Positions 36,034 through 45,680 are shown, counted from the first letter of the stretch. The stretch: 64,000 nt of DNA from Clostridium transplantifaecale (GCF_900626075.1 NZ_UYZY01000004.1:310001-374000); one strand, 5' to 3'. The notes: generated by a model from the letters alone, not told the origin. Numbers and translations are program-made.

Positions 36034-37301
36034 GTGCAGCCGTATTATTTGGAAGCTTTTTCGTGCTACTGCTCCTGACAGTACCAATTGGATATGCCAT
36101 TGGTATTTCCAGTTTGATTGCAATATATTATTTTTCGGACATTCCTCTGATTATTATTGCACAGAAGTCGATTACCGGAGTCGATTCGTTCCCGCTTTTG
36201 GCTATCCCATTTTTCATGTTGGCGGGGAACCTGATGAGCAGCGGCGGCATTGCTAAGCGGCTCGTAAATTTCTTTGATGCACTAATTGGCCATGTTACAG
36301 GTGGCCTTGGTATGGTTACCATCATTGTGTGTATGTTTTTTGCCGCAATATCCGGTTCCGCAGTGGCAACGGTATCGGCCGTAGGAGCTTTTATGATTCC
36401 TGAGATGGTGGATCACGGTTACAATAAACCGTTCAGTGCGGCGCTTACAGCGGCAGCTGGAACGATTGGCGTCATTATCCCGCCGTCGATTCCATTTGTA
36501 ATTTACGGTGTTGTGTCGGGAACTTCAATTACGGATATGTTTACAGCCGGTTTTATGCCCGGAATTATGATGGGTGTTGCCCTCATGATTGTCTGTTACT
36601 TTGTTTCGAAGAAAAACGGTTACAGGGGTAAAGAAAAAGCGTCTAGCCCGGCAGAGATATGGGCGGCATTTAAAGATGCGTTCTGGGCGATTTTATCACC
36701 GGTTATCATTCTGGGAGGAATCTATTCCGGTTTCTTCACACCGACGGAAGCTGCGGTTATCTCCGTTGTGTATTCCTTCATTGTTGGGGTATTTGTATAC
36801 AAAGAGCTGGATATCAAAGGCGCGTATAAATCATTTAAAGACGCAATTGTGGTAAACGGAGCGACAACGTTCATGGTAGGTTTTTCAACCGTATTTGCAG
36901 CTTTCCTTACGATGGCGCAGATACCGAATATGATTGCACAGGTGATTCTGGGGCTGACGGACAATGCAATCCTGATCCTGCTGATTATCAATATCTTCCT
37001 GCTGATTGTCGGTATGTTTATTGATAATATCCCTGCAACAATTATCCTTACTCCGATTTTGCTTCCCATCTGTACGGGAATAGGTATGCATCCGGTCACG
37101 TTTGGTATTATGCTGACAATGAACCTGGCGATCGGTTTCTGCAGTCCGCCTTACGGAATTAATTTGTTTGTCGCGTCCTCGATATCGAAAGTTTCAATTG
37201 AGGATTTGACGAAGAAGATTATAAAACCGCTGCTGGCGCTGATTGCGGTATTACTTTTAATTACATATGTGCCTGTCTTTACAACAATATTCCTTAAATA
37301 G
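36030..37301 (+). CDS. dctM: TRAP transporter large membrane subunit, DctM family
   Basis: 423 residues with about 12 membrane segments. Motifs: FPLLAIPFFMLAGNLM, SGSAVATVSAVGAFMIP, AAAGTIGVIIPPSIPFVIYG and FFTPTEAAVISVVYS. It is the ion-coupled translocating subunit of the DctPQM system. It ends the operon and is followed by a terminator. Confidence 0.95.
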   Translation: MSAAVLFGSFFVLLLLTVPIGYAIGISSLIAIYYFSDIPLIIIAQKSITGVDSFPLLAIPFFMLAGNLMSSGGIAKRLVNFFDALIGHVTGGLGMVTIIVCMFFAAISGSAVATVSAVGAFMIPEMVDHGYNKPFSAALTAAAGTIGVIIPPSIPFVIYGVVSGTSITDMFTAGFMPGIMMGVALMIVCYFVSKKNGYRGKEKASSPAEIWAAFKDAFWAILSPVIILGGIYSGFFTPTEAAVISVVYSFIVGVFVYKELDIKGAYKSFKDAIVVNGATTFMVGFSTVFAAFLTMAQIPNMIAQVILGLTDNAILILLIINIFLLIVGMFIDNIPATIILTPILLPICTGIGMHPVTFGIMLTMNLAIGFCSPPYGINLFVASSISKVSIEDLTKKIIKPLLALIAVLLLITYVPVFTTIFLK

Positions 37302-37327
37302 TAAAAAAGCTGTAAAATAAAGGGGAA

Positions 37328-37361
37328 AAGGCTCCTGCCACACTGGACAGGGGCCTTTTTT
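37328..37361 (+). terminator. Terminator after dctM
   Basis: AAGGCTCCTG (37328-37337) pairs with CAGGGGCCTT (one G-U), then a run of T to 37361. Confidence 0.85.
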
Positions 37362-37474
37362 AATAGTAAGATAATGGTAACTATTCAGCAGGGGATTCCC
37401 CATGACCAAGGGGATAAAGACGGAAATTTTACAGCTGGTTTCAAATATATATATACAGACAAGGAATTATGTAA

Positions 37475-38155
37475 ATGGGCGAACAGAACAGTTTATTAAG
37501 AAAAACACAGAAGCCAAGCTATGTACAGATGGCTTATGATGGAATCAGGAACTTGATTATTGAAGAGGAGATAAGCCCGGGTGAGTTATTAAGTGAGAAT
37601 CAGCTGGCCGCTTATCTGAACATGAGCCGGACACCTGTGAGGGAGGCAATACGCCGCCTGCAGGCAGAGGGATTCCTGGAATCCAGGAAAGGTTTGGGAA
37701 CCTTCTTAAAGCCGCTCACATCAAAAGACGTAAGAAATATTTATGAGGTCAGAGAGGCACTCGAATTAATTGCCTGCGAGACTTCAATTTTTCAGATTAC
37801 CGACGAAGAGATAGAAGAAGTAAGAAGCAGCCTTCAGTCCCTGCTTGACCGGCACGCAGCCGGTGAGGGGATAGATAGGATGGAGTTCAGCAAGCTGGAC
37901 GGCCAGTTTCACGATCTGATTGTCCAGAAATCGAATAACGGGTATATTAAAATCCTGATGGATCAGATTTATTTTAATGTGGACCGTTACAGGGTTATTT
38001 CGTTCAGCGTATCACTCGATCTGGAGGAGAGCACGAAACAGCACCTGGATTTGCTGGACTGTCTGAAAGAGAGGGATCTTCAGAAATTGAAAATGGCGCT
38101 CAGCGCCCATCTGGAATGGTCCCTGGAACTGCTTTTGAAACATCTGGAGCTTTAA
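37475..38155 (+). CDS. GntR-family regulator, FCD subfamily
   Basis: 226 residues. N-terminal winged helix (LSENQLAAYLNMSRTPVREAIRRLQAEGFLES, residues about 36-67, shown here only to locate it by LNMSRTPVREAIRRL) and a C-terminal all-helical FCD ligand domain (YEVREALELIACE, FHDLIVQKSNNGYI). FCD regulators sense organic acids and mostly repress catabolic genes. It lies between the TRAP operon and a hydroxyacid dehydrogenase, and is the likely local regulator. It is 22 bp upstream of the dehydrogenase and probably cotranscribed. Confidence 0.92.
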   Translation: MGEQNSLLRKTQKPSYVQMAYDGIRNLIIEEEISPGELLSENQLAAYLNMSRTPVREAIRRLQAEGFLESRKGLGTFLKPLTSKDVRNIYEVREALELIACETSIFQITDEEIEEVRSSLQSLLDRHAAGEGIDRMEFSKLDGQFHDLIVQKSNNGYIKILMDQIYFNVDRYRVISFSVSLDLEESTKQHLDLLDCLKERDLQKLKMALSAHLEWSLELLLKHLEL

Positions 38156-38177
38156 CGCTGTAGAAAGGAAGAGAGCA

Positions 38178-39143
38178 ATGAAAATTGTTATATTAGATGG
38201 ATATGTAAAGAACCCGGGTGATTTAAGCTGGAAGCGTTTTGAGGAGCTGGGGGAATTAAGAATTTATGACAGGACTCCTGCCGGCGATATGGATACGATT
38301 ATTGAGAGGATAGGAGATGCGGAGGCGGTGCTGGTATCTAATGTGCCGATAACCGGAAAGATAATTGAAAGCTGTCCCTCTATCCGTTACATCGGTTTAT
38401 TGTCAACCGGGTATGACGGAATTGATATCGCCGCGGCCAGAGAGAAGAATATTCCTGTATGCAATATCCCAACCTATGGAACCAACTCGGTTTCCCAGTT
38501 TACCATTGCTCTGCTGCTGGAGATTTGCAGCCGCGTCGGCCACCACGGAGATGCCGTGAGGGAGGGAAGATGGGGCAAGCAGCCGGACTTTTGCTTCTGG
38601 GATTACCCGCTCATTGAGCTGTCGGGAAAAACCATGGGTGTTGTGGGCTTTGGCCGGATTGGCCAGAGGACGGCCGCTATCGCCGCTGCAATGGGAATGA
38701 AAATTCTCTACAATGACGGTTTCAGAAAGCCGGAACTGGAGACCGAGAACGTGAAGTTTGCGGAGCGGGAAGAACTGTTTCGGGAATCCGATGTCATCGC
38801 TCTCCACTGTCCGCTATTCCCGGATACCAGGGGTATGATCAACAGGGAGACAATCGCAGGGATGAAGGACGGCGTCATTCTTCTGAACAGTTCCAGAGGA
38901 GCCCTCATTGTGGATGAAGACCTCGCCGAAGCGCTGAACAGTGGAAAAGTGTATGCGGCAGGCCTGGATGTCGTTTCGGAGGAACCGATTTCCATGGAGA
39001 ATCCTCTGCTTACCGCGCAAAACTGCATCATCACCCCACATATTGCGTGGGCGGCAAAAGAGAGCAGGGCAAGACTTCTGGAGATAGCGGCTGACAATCT
39101 GGCGTCTTATGCGGCAGGAAAACCGGTAAATCAGGTTAATTAA
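38178..39143 (+). CDS. D-isomer 2-hydroxyacid dehydrogenase
   Basis: 321 residues. NAD-binding Rossmann motif VVGFGRIGQRTAAIA near residue 155, substrate-side motif LLSTGYDGIDIAAA near residue 75, and catalytic Arg/Glu/His (NSSRGALIVDE, SEEPI, TPHIAWAAKES). It interconverts a 2-keto acid and a D-2-hydroxy acid with NAD(P)H. Resembles glycerate or hydroxypyruvate dehydrogenases. Context suggests a role in hydroxyacid breakdown. Confidence 0.92.
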   Translation: MKIVILDGYVKNPGDLSWKRFEELGELRIYDRTPAGDMDTIIERIGDAEAVLVSNVPITGKIIESCPSIRYIGLLSTGYDGIDIAAAREKNIPVCNIPTYGTNSVSQFTIALLLEICSRVGHHGDAVREGRWGKQPDFCFWDYPLIELSGKTMGVVGFGRIGQRTAAIAAAMGMKILYNDGFRKPELETENVKFAEREELFRESDVIALHCPLFPDTRGMINRETIAGMKDGVILLNSSRGALIVDEDLAEALNSGKVYAAGLDVVSEEPISMENPLLTAQNCIITPHIAWAAKESRARLLEIAADNLASYAAGKPVNQVN

Positions 39144-39259
39144 GAAAAGAGCAGCAACAAAGGAAAGAGGAGCAATATGGCCAAAAGCCGTTTGCTCCTT
39201 TATTGAAGGCGGCGGCCTGATGGGGGTGCGCGCGGATAACGTTTGGGGAGGTGGTTCGG

Positions 39260-40168
39260 ATGGATATAAAAGTTCTTAAATATTTTGTACAGGTTGCCCG
39301 GGATCAGAGTTATACGCGGGCGGCGGAGCACCTGTATCTGTCCCAGCCGGCATTGAGCAAGCTGATAAAGAAACTGGAGCGGGAACTGAAAGTGCCGCTT
39401 TTCAGGGTCCAAAAGAGCGGAGTCTATCTGACGGACTATGGGGAGCAGTTTTATCAGCGTGCCGTGCCGATCATTGCCGAGTTTGACTCACTGTCCGCCT
39501 TTGTGGAGACAATGCATTCGGCCCCGGTTGGGAAACTGAAACTGGGTGTCACCCCGATGATAGCATCCCTTTATGTGGTCGACATTGTGACAAATTTTAA
39601 CAGACAGTGGCCGGATATTGAATTGCAGCTGATAGAGGACGGGAGCCGGAGGCTGAGAAAGATGCTTCTCGACGGCAGCCTGGATCTGGCCCTCGGGATT
39701 ACGGGGGAATCCTTTCCGGAACTGGAGGACACCGTCCTGTTTGAGGACGAGATGGTCGTAATCGCTTCCGTAGAAAATCCGCTGTCCCGGTATCCGTACG
39801 TTACATTCGAACAACTGGAGCAACAGAAATTTAACCTTTATACCTATTCATCCGCATTATCCCAGCAGATTACGGAACGCTGCGTGAAGGCCGGATTTAT
39901 CCCAAAAGTGAACATATCCAGCTCCAAGGTAAATTTCATGCTCCAGATGACGGAGTGCGACAGGGGAATCTGTATCCTGCCGCGTCCCTATGCGGTGCAG
40001 AGTCATTTAAGTCCCGGGGTAACAATTATTCCTTTAAAGGAGAGATTCCCGTGGGTGGGAACTCTGATGCAGAATAAAAATACGTACAAAACTTATATTA
40101 TTAAGTTGTTTGAGCGGTTTGTAGTGCGGTATTTTGAGAAGCGAAGGCAGCAGGAAACAGACGGCTAA
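39260..40168 (+). CDS. LysR-family transcriptional regulator
   Basis: 302 residues from the ATG at 39260, after GGGGAGG; an upstream GTG three codons earlier overlaps that site. HTH at the N-terminus (VLKYFVQVARDQSYTRAAEHL, with LSQPALSKLIKKLE) and a periplasmic-binding-like effector domain (VGKLKLGVTPMIASLYV onward). It probably controls the TAXI-TRAP/PanB operon that starts 350 bp downstream on the same strand, or the genes upstream. Effector unknown. Confidence 0.92.
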   Translation: MDIKVLKYFVQVARDQSYTRAAEHLYLSQPALSKLIKKLERELKVPLFRVQKSGVYLTDYGEQFYQRAVPIIAEFDSLSAFVETMHSAPVGKLKLGVTPMIASLYVVDIVTNFNRQWPDIELQLIEDGSRRLRKMLLDGSLDLALGITGESFPELEDTVLFEDEMVVIASVENPLSRYPYVTFEQLEQQKFNLYTYSSALSQQITERCVKAGFIPKVNISSSKVNFMLQMTECDRGICILPRPYAVQSHLSPGVTIIPLKERFPWVGTLMQNKNTYKTYIIKLFERFVVRYFEKRRQQETDG

Positions 40169-40193
40169 AGAATAAGAGCAAAAGAAGAAATGG

Positions 40194-40226
40194 AGCTTCC
40201 GGACAATGACGGCCGGAGGTTCTTTT
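40194..40226 (+). terminator. Terminator after the LysR gene
   Basis: AGCTTCCGG (40194-40202) pairs with CCGGAGGTT (40213-40221; two G-U pairs) followed by T residues. The rest of 40227-40514 is AT-rich toward the TAXI gene; no clear promoter hexamers could be fixed by eye. Confidence 0.7.
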
Positions 40227-40514
40227 TATATTTAGGGAGTCCAAAAACTTCTCCATCTGGTAAAAAAGCTCTGGGCTGGAGGTACCTGTACAAATTATTG
40301 TTACCGTTACCGGAATATACAGCAGCCCTGCACTGTGCCGGAACCGGTGCTTTCCAGGTTCAGACGTGTATTAATTAACTTATGACAAAAAGTTATACTT
40401 TAAATGATTTATAGATCGTGTACTTATAACACATTGTAATATATGATTTAAATACATAAATAATTTTGGCTTATTTTGGTGAGTCAGGCAAACGCTATAA
40501 GGAGGGGAAATTAC

Positions 40515-41594
40515 ATGAAAAAAACAGGTACTCAGATTTTTATGTTAACCATTTTGGCAGCAATGCTCGGCGGGTTAAGCGGTTGTGGAGGAGCGGGAAG
40601 CGCTTCGTCGGCGAAACCCGATACGGAAACTTCGAAACAATCTGCGGGGGAACAGGGGGCGTCAGGGGAGACAACGCTTGAAAATACCGATTTGACATGG
40701 GGAACCGGCACTCTGGGAGGCACGATTCAGCTGATGGGGACAGCATGCGCTTCCGTTCTGCAGGAGAAGATACCGAATATGACCGTCACGGTACAGGCAA
40801 CAGGCGGTTCCATTGAGAATTGCCGTCTGCTGTCTTCCGGTGACATTAACATTGGACATACCACACAGATGTATGATGCCTATGTGGGGCAGGGGCCATT
40901 TGCGGAGGATGGAGCCAATGATAAAATCCTTGCACTGATGGATTTGTATGATGTGGAGAGTGTGGCGATTGTGCTTGATAAGAGCAACATCCAGTCACTG
41001 GAAGATTTGCAGGGAAAGACCGTAGTCCTGGGGCCATCCGGCTCCGGAATTGCATCGATGGCCACGGCGCTTATGTCGGCTTACGGTTATGATGACAGCA
41101 ACTGTAAGATGCTCAATCTGGCTAATGATCAGGCTGTGGACGCACTGAAGGACGGAACCGTGGATATGATTTGGGGCTTCTGCAGTGCGAAAGTGCCCGC
41201 ATCCTATCTGGAATCGCTCTATACGACGGTTGACTGCCGGGCGCTTCCTCAGGAACCGGAAAAAATCGAACTGGCCTGCAGCAAGAGCAAGGACTTTTTC
41301 CAGTCCGCCATTGCGGGCGGAACACTGCCGTTTGTAGAAGGCGATTACGTTAATATGGCAGCTCCGGCTGAGCAGTTTGCTTCTGCGGCAATGAGTGAGG
41401 AAGTTGCTTATACATTTGTAAAAACAATCTGCGAAAATGTAGATTCACTGGAAAGTTACTATGCCCCTGCAAAATGCATTACCGCTGAAAATGCACTGCA
41501 CGGCCTGCCCAAAGAAGTACCGATCCATCCGGGCGCTGCGAAATATTTTAAAGAGGCGGGTGTATGGGATGACGCTTATACAATCGGCCAGTAA
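40515..41594 (+). CDS. TAXI-family TRAP substrate-binding lipoprotein
   Basis: 359 residues from the ATG at 40515 (after AAGGAGGGG); an upstream in-frame start at 40476 is not supported. Lipobox LSGCGG. TAXI features: LTWGTGTLGGTIQLMGTACA, VTVQATGGSIENCRLLSSGDINIGH, and GKTVVLGPSGSGIASMATAL. It feeds the fused permease downstream. TAXI proteins are known mainly for glutamate and related carboxylates; the ligand here is unknown. Confidence 0.92.
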   Translation: MKKTGTQIFMLTILAAMLGGLSGCGGAGSASSAKPDTETSKQSAGEQGASGETTLENTDLTWGTGTLGGTIQLMGTACASVLQEKIPNMTVTVQATGGSIENCRLLSSGDINIGHTTQMYDAYVGQGPFAEDGANDKILALMDLYDVESVAIVLDKSNIQSLEDLQGKTVVLGPSGSGIASMATALMSAYGYDDSNCKMLNLANDQAVDALKDGTVDMIWGFCSAKVPASYLESLYTTVDCRALPQEPEKIELACSKSKDFFQSAIAGGTLPFVEGDYVNMAAPAEQFASAAMSEEVAYTFVKTICENVDSLESYYAPAKCITAENALHGLPKEVPIHPGAAKYFKEAGVWDDAYTIGQ

Positions 41595-41632
41595 AAAGAG
41601 AATCAGGTAAAGGAACTATATTATAACGGGAG

Positions 41633-41666
41633 ACCCGGACCGCCGGACAGGATGTCCGGGTTTTTT
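41633..41666 (+). terminator. Terminator or attenuator between TAXI protein and permease
   Basis: ACCCGGAC (41633-41640) pairs with GTCCGGGT (41654-41661), then TTTTTT. Partial termination here would give more binding protein than permease, a common arrangement for binding-protein transporters. Confidence 0.8.
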
Positions 41667-41692
41667 CATCAGATCAAAGAAAGGAATTTTGC

Positions 41693-43621
41693 ATGGAAAA
41701 CAAAATAAGCAAAATGGCAGGTAAAATTTTTCCTGTTGCTGCTTTTGCTATGAGTGTTTACCATCTCTGGCAGGTGATGATACCGACCATGGATCCCACC
41801 AAGCATATGGATATCCACCTTGCTTTTGCACTGGCGCTGGTATTTTTGAGTGCAATGACAATCAAAGACGATAAGAATCCGCGCCGTGTGTATTTGTCAC
41901 AAATAGCGAGTATCTGTTTTTTAATAATGGCCCTTGTTTCCACCGCCTATATCTTTATAAACTTTGAAGCTCTGCTGAACAGGGCGGGCAGGTACACGGG
42001 AATGGACACCATCATCGGACTGATTATGATCCTGGCTGTACTGGAGGCCACGCGGCGTACCTACGGACTGCTCCTTCCGGGACTGGTAGTCATTTCCCTG
42101 CTGTACGGACATTTTGGGAAATTTCTGCCGGGACTTTTTCACCACGGCGGATACAGCTGGCCACGGCTGATTGCCAGCGTTACCACATATCTGTATGGAA
42201 TTTTTGGAACGGTACTGAATGTCTCGGCCACCTATATTGTCCTGTTCATGATTTTCGGAGGCCTTCTGGAATCCAGCGGTGCGGGGCAGTTCTTTATTAA
42301 TATAGCGATTGCCATCGGCGGGAAAACACGTTCCGGCGCGGCGCAGGCAGCGGTAATCGGAAGCGGCCTGGTTGGCTCAATCAACGGAAGCGCCGTGGCA
42401 AACGTGGCATCCACCGGTACATTTACAATCCCAATGATGAAGGACAGGGGATATGAACCGCATTACGCGGGCGCCATCGAGTCGGTCGCATCAACAGGCG
42501 GCATGATTATGCCTCCCGTCATGGGAGTCGGAGCCTTCATTATGGCCGGGATCATCGGAGTTCCCTACGCTAAGATCGCACTCTGTGCCCTGCCGGCGGC
42601 GCTTATGTACTATGTAACGACGGGGATTTCCGTACATATGCGCGCCCTGCGATGCGGATTCAAACCGCTTCCCGACGAAATGATTCCGGATAAGAAGAAG
42701 CTGATGAAAGAGGATGGAATCTTCTTTCTCCCGCTGCTGGCAATTATAGTCCTTTTGATTTCAGGAACCTCGGTAATGCGAAGCGCATTTCTGGGCTGTG
42801 TGATACTGGTCATCTGCTATGCGGTGAAACATTCCCTGCACAACCCGAAATTTATTTTCACCCGTCAATTCTGGGGATTTTTATATAACGGCCTGGTAAG
42901 CGGGGCCAAAAGCGCCATGACGGTTGCAGCGGCCTGCGCGGCGATGGGAATTGTCACACAGATCTTCGTCATGACGGGTCTTGCTATGAACATTGTATTC
43001 TTTATTAAAACACTTTCCGGCAGTGTAGGCCTGGTTGCACTGATTCTGACCATGGCGGTGACAATTCTGTTCGGTATGGGGGTTCCGACAACGGCCGCTT
43101 ATGTCCTGGTGGCATCCCTTGCAGGAAGCGTATTGGTGGAACTGGGATTTGACAAGCTTGCCATCCATCTTTTCATCTATTATTATGCGGCCCTGGCAAA
43201 TATCACACCTCCGGTTGCCAGCGCGGCCCTTGTCGCTTCAAAGATTGCAAAGGCAGATTATTTTAAGACCTCGGTTACGGCCACGAGGCTGGGACTGCCC
43301 GGATTTATACTGCCGTTTATGTTCGTATACCATCAGGAACTGCTTCTGCAGGGAAATGTACTGTCGATTGCATCTATAATATTTTCCAGCTTTGTAGGCC
43401 TGTTCTGCATGTGCGCCTGTTTTGAAGGATTTGTATTCCGCAAATTGAATCTTGTGGAACGTATATTGATGGCAGTCTGCGCAGTCTGCGGCATTTGGCC
43501 GGGAATTAAGACCGATCTTATCTGCTATGTGATTTTCATTGTGGTGATAGGCGGCCAGTATATGCAGAGCAGAAAACTGAAGAGAAACAAGCCATTGACT
43601 ACTGATGATGTTGTTGAATGA
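41693..43621 (+). CDS. TRAP-TAXI fused permease (DctQ-DctM type)
   Basis: 642 residues with about 16-18 membrane segments. The N-terminal part corresponds to the small subunit; from about residue 170 it is DctM-like (GGLLESSGAGQFFINIAIA, GSGLVGSINGSAVANVASTG, SVASTGGMIMPPVMGVGAFIM). Fused 4TM/12TM permeases are the usual TAXI partner. It uses an ion gradient to import the TAXI ligand. Confidence 0.94.
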   Translation: MENKISKMAGKIFPVAAFAMSVYHLWQVMIPTMDPTKHMDIHLAFALALVFLSAMTIKDDKNPRRVYLSQIASICFLIMALVSTAYIFINFEALLNRAGRYTGMDTIIGLIMILAVLEATRRTYGLLLPGLVVISLLYGHFGKFLPGLFHHGGYSWPRLIASVTTYLYGIFGTVLNVSATYIVLFMIFGGLLESSGAGQFFINIAIAIGGKTRSGAAQAAVIGSGLVGSINGSAVANVASTGTFTIPMMKDRGYEPHYAGAIESVASTGGMIMPPVMGVGAFIMAGIIGVPYAKIALCALPAALMYYVTTGISVHMRALRCGFKPLPDEMIPDKKKLMKEDGIFFLPLLAIIVLLISGTSVMRSAFLGCVILVICYAVKHSLHNPKFIFTRQFWGFLYNGLVSGAKSAMTVAAACAAMGIVTQIFVMTGLAMNIVFFIKTLSGSVGLVALILTMAVTILFGMGVPTTAAYVLVASLAGSVLVELGFDKLAIHLFIYYYAALANITPPVASAALVASKIAKADYFKTSVTATRLGLPGFILPFMFVYHQELLLQGNVLSIASIIFSSFVGLFCMCACFEGFVFRKLNLVERILMAVCAVCGIWPGIKTDLICYVIFIVVIGGQYMQSRKLKRNKPLTTDDVVE

Positions 43622-43669
43622 TGAACTGACAAATGAATTTGAATGAACATAGAAAGGAGTTGTTATAAA

Positions 43670-44632
43670 ATGAGAGCATTAATTATTGACCGGGTTTCCG
43701 AGGTAATCGCCTCAGGGCTGCGTGAATTCGGAGTAGAGGTGGATATTAAGATTCTGCCGTCTGTGGATGAACTGAAAGAACTGCTCCCGGATTACGACCT
43801 TTTGATTATGCGGGTTGATCCAAAAATAGACAGGGAGATTCTGGACACGGCGGCAAAGCGGGTTAAGATGATAGCGGTCTGCGCGGCGGGAACGAATCAT
43901 ATCGATCTGGAGTATGCGGCACAACTGGGAATCCGTATTCTGAATGCGCCGGGAATCAACTGCAATGCAGTGGCGGAGCTGACGATATCAAAAATGCTGG
44001 ATTTATCCCGTTTCACGATGGAGGGGAACAGAGAGGTGCAGGAGGAACGCATCTGGAACAAATACAAGTATACCGGTCATGAACTGAAAGGCCATGTACT
44101 CGGCCTTGTGGGGTTCGGAAAAATCGGAAGCCGGGTTGCCCACCTGGCACAGGCTTTTGACATGAGGGTGTTAGCCTACGATCCTTATGTGGATGCGGCG
44201 GCAATGGAGGAAAAGGGTGTTACCAAAATGGAAACGATGGGTGAACTCTGCGCCGCATCCGATTACATAAGCGCCCACACACCGCTGACCGGCGAGACTC
44301 GTGGGATGATCGCGACGAAAGAATTTGAGCAGATGAGAGATGGAACAATCCTGATTAACTGCGCCAGGGGCGGAGTTGTGGATGAATCTGCGGCTAAAGC
44401 GGCTCTGACAAGCGGCCGGCTTGCCGGTTTCAGCACGGATGTACTGGAAAATGAGCTGGCGGGAAAAGGGTTGGGCGACAATGCCAAACTCGAATCCAAT
44501 TTGTTTGGTACAAAGGGATTTACCGTCAGCCCGCATATCGGCGGCAGCACCCATGAGGCATATGATGGGATAGGGGAACACATCCTGAGTGGGGTTGTGG
44601 AATTTTATGGGCTGGCTCAAAAGGCAAAATAA
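43670..44632 (+). CDS. D-isomer 2-hydroxyacid dehydrogenase (SerA-like), second copy
   Basis: 320 residues from the ATG at 43670, after AAAGGAG. NAD motif LGLVGFGKIGSRVAHLA near residue 145, AVCAAGTNHIDLEYAA near residue 72, catalytic NCARGGVVDES and SPHIGGSTHEA. It resembles the catalytic part of phosphoglycerate dehydrogenase without its regulatory domain. Distinct in sequence from the copy at 38178. It sits between the TAXI permease and the PanB-like gene, so probably oxidises the imported hydroxy acid to a keto acid, or the reverse. Confidence 0.92.
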   Translation: MRALIIDRVSEVIASGLREFGVEVDIKILPSVDELKELLPDYDLLIMRVDPKIDREILDTAAKRVKMIAVCAAGTNHIDLEYAAQLGIRILNAPGINCNAVAELTISKMLDLSRFTMEGNREVQEERIWNKYKYTGHELKGHVLGLVGFGKIGSRVAHLAQAFDMRVLAYDPYVDAAAMEEKGVTKMETMGELCAASDYISAHTPLTGETRGMIATKEFEQMRDGTILINCARGGVVDESAAKAALTSGRLAGFSTDVLENELAGKGLGDNAKLESNLFGTKGFTVSPHIGGSTHEAYDGIGEHILSGVVEFYGLAQKAK

Positions 44633-44819
44633 TCAAACCTAAAATGAAATCGGGCTGGGAAAATATCTCAAAGAAAGAAGAAATACTAAATCAAGAAAGC
44701 GATATCAGAAAAGGAAGCAAAATCAGCCAAGGGAGTAATATCAAATCCAATAGTTAAAATCAACTAAGAAAAATGGTATCAACCAAGAGATTGATACAAA
44801 AATGAGGAGGAATACTGGA

Positions 44820-45680
44820 ATGGAAGCAAGAAAAAAAGTAACGCTGAGCTATATTCTGGAAAAGAAGGCCAGGGGGGAAAAGCTCGCAAGAACGGCGCTC
44901 TATGATTATCCGATGGCCGTATTAGCGGAGGAAGCCGGAATTGAGATTATCAACATGGGCGATTCCATTGCAACCGTTATGCTGGGGCACAAAACGACAA
45001 ATGAGGCAGATTTAAATATTATGATTGAGCATGCAAAGGCGGTACGTGCAGGGACGCCAAGTGCATTTATTATGGGAGATATGCCGTTCCTTTCCTATCA
45101 AATCAGCGATGAGGAAGCCATCAGAAACGCCGGACGCTATATCCGTGAGGCAGGTATGGACTGCGTTAAAATCGAAGGCGGCATGGAAATCGCCCACACC
45201 GTCGCAGCGCTGACTAAAGCGGGTATCCCTGTCATTGCCCATACGGGACTGACCCCACAGAAAGCGCTTCAGCAGGGAGGTTATAAAACCCAGGGACGCG
45301 ACATGATGGCAGCTGTCGAGCTGATAAAAGAAGTAAAAGCATTTGAGGAGGCGGGAGCCATTGCAATCGTAGTGGAAGCGGTACCGGCCGAGGTTGCCGG
45401 AATTATTTATGAGCGCAGCAGCATTCCGATTCTGGGAACAGGATGTGGACCTTACAGCGACAGTCCGATGATTAATTTTTACGATTTACTGGGATTTTAT
45501 GAAAAAAATGCAAAGTTCGCCAAAAAATATGCCGATGTAAGAGGCGTAATCCTGGATGCGGTAGGACGTTTTGTAGATGAATGCCACGACGGGACTTACC
45601 CGGCTCCTGAGCACTGCTATAAGATGAAACCGGGCGAGGAAGAGAAACTTCAGGAACTTTTGAAGGAGCAGGGACTTTAG
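44820..45680 (+). CDS. panB: 3-methyl-2-oxobutanoate hydroxymethyltransferase-like enzyme (PanB family)
   Basis: 286 residues from the ATG at 44820, chosen for GAGGAGG nine bases upstream. PanB motifs are kept: IINMGDSIATVMLGHKTT (metal Asp), MGDMPFLSYQ (second Asp), VKIEGG (Lys), and IVVEAVPAEVA (catalytic Glu). The family transfers a hydroxymethyl group from methylenetetrahydrofolate to 2-oxoisovalerate. PanC, PanD or PanE are not nearby; instead a transporter, a dehydrogenase and folD surround it, which fits the reverse, catabolic direction or another keto acid (inference). An A-rich 190-bp gap precedes it. Confidence 0.85.
   Translation: MEARKKVTLSYILEKKARGEKLARTALYDYPMAVLAEEAGIEIINMGDSIATVMLGHKTTNEADLNIMIEHAKAVRAGTPSAFIMGDMPFLSYQISDEEAIRNAGRYIREAGMDCVKIEGGMEIAHTVAALTKAGIPVIAHTGLTPQKALQQGGYKTQGRDMMAAVELIKEVKAFEEAGAIAIVVEAVPAEVAGIIYERSSIPILGTGCGPYSDSPMINFYDLLGFYEKNAKFAKKYADVRGVILDAVGRFVDECHDGTYPAPEHCYKMKPGEEEKLQELLKEQGL

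Noticed and set aside
44633-44819. A-rich repeated-looking stretch before the PanB-like gene
   Set aside because: Only loose similarity between short A-rich words; no unit, hairpin or frame could be defined.
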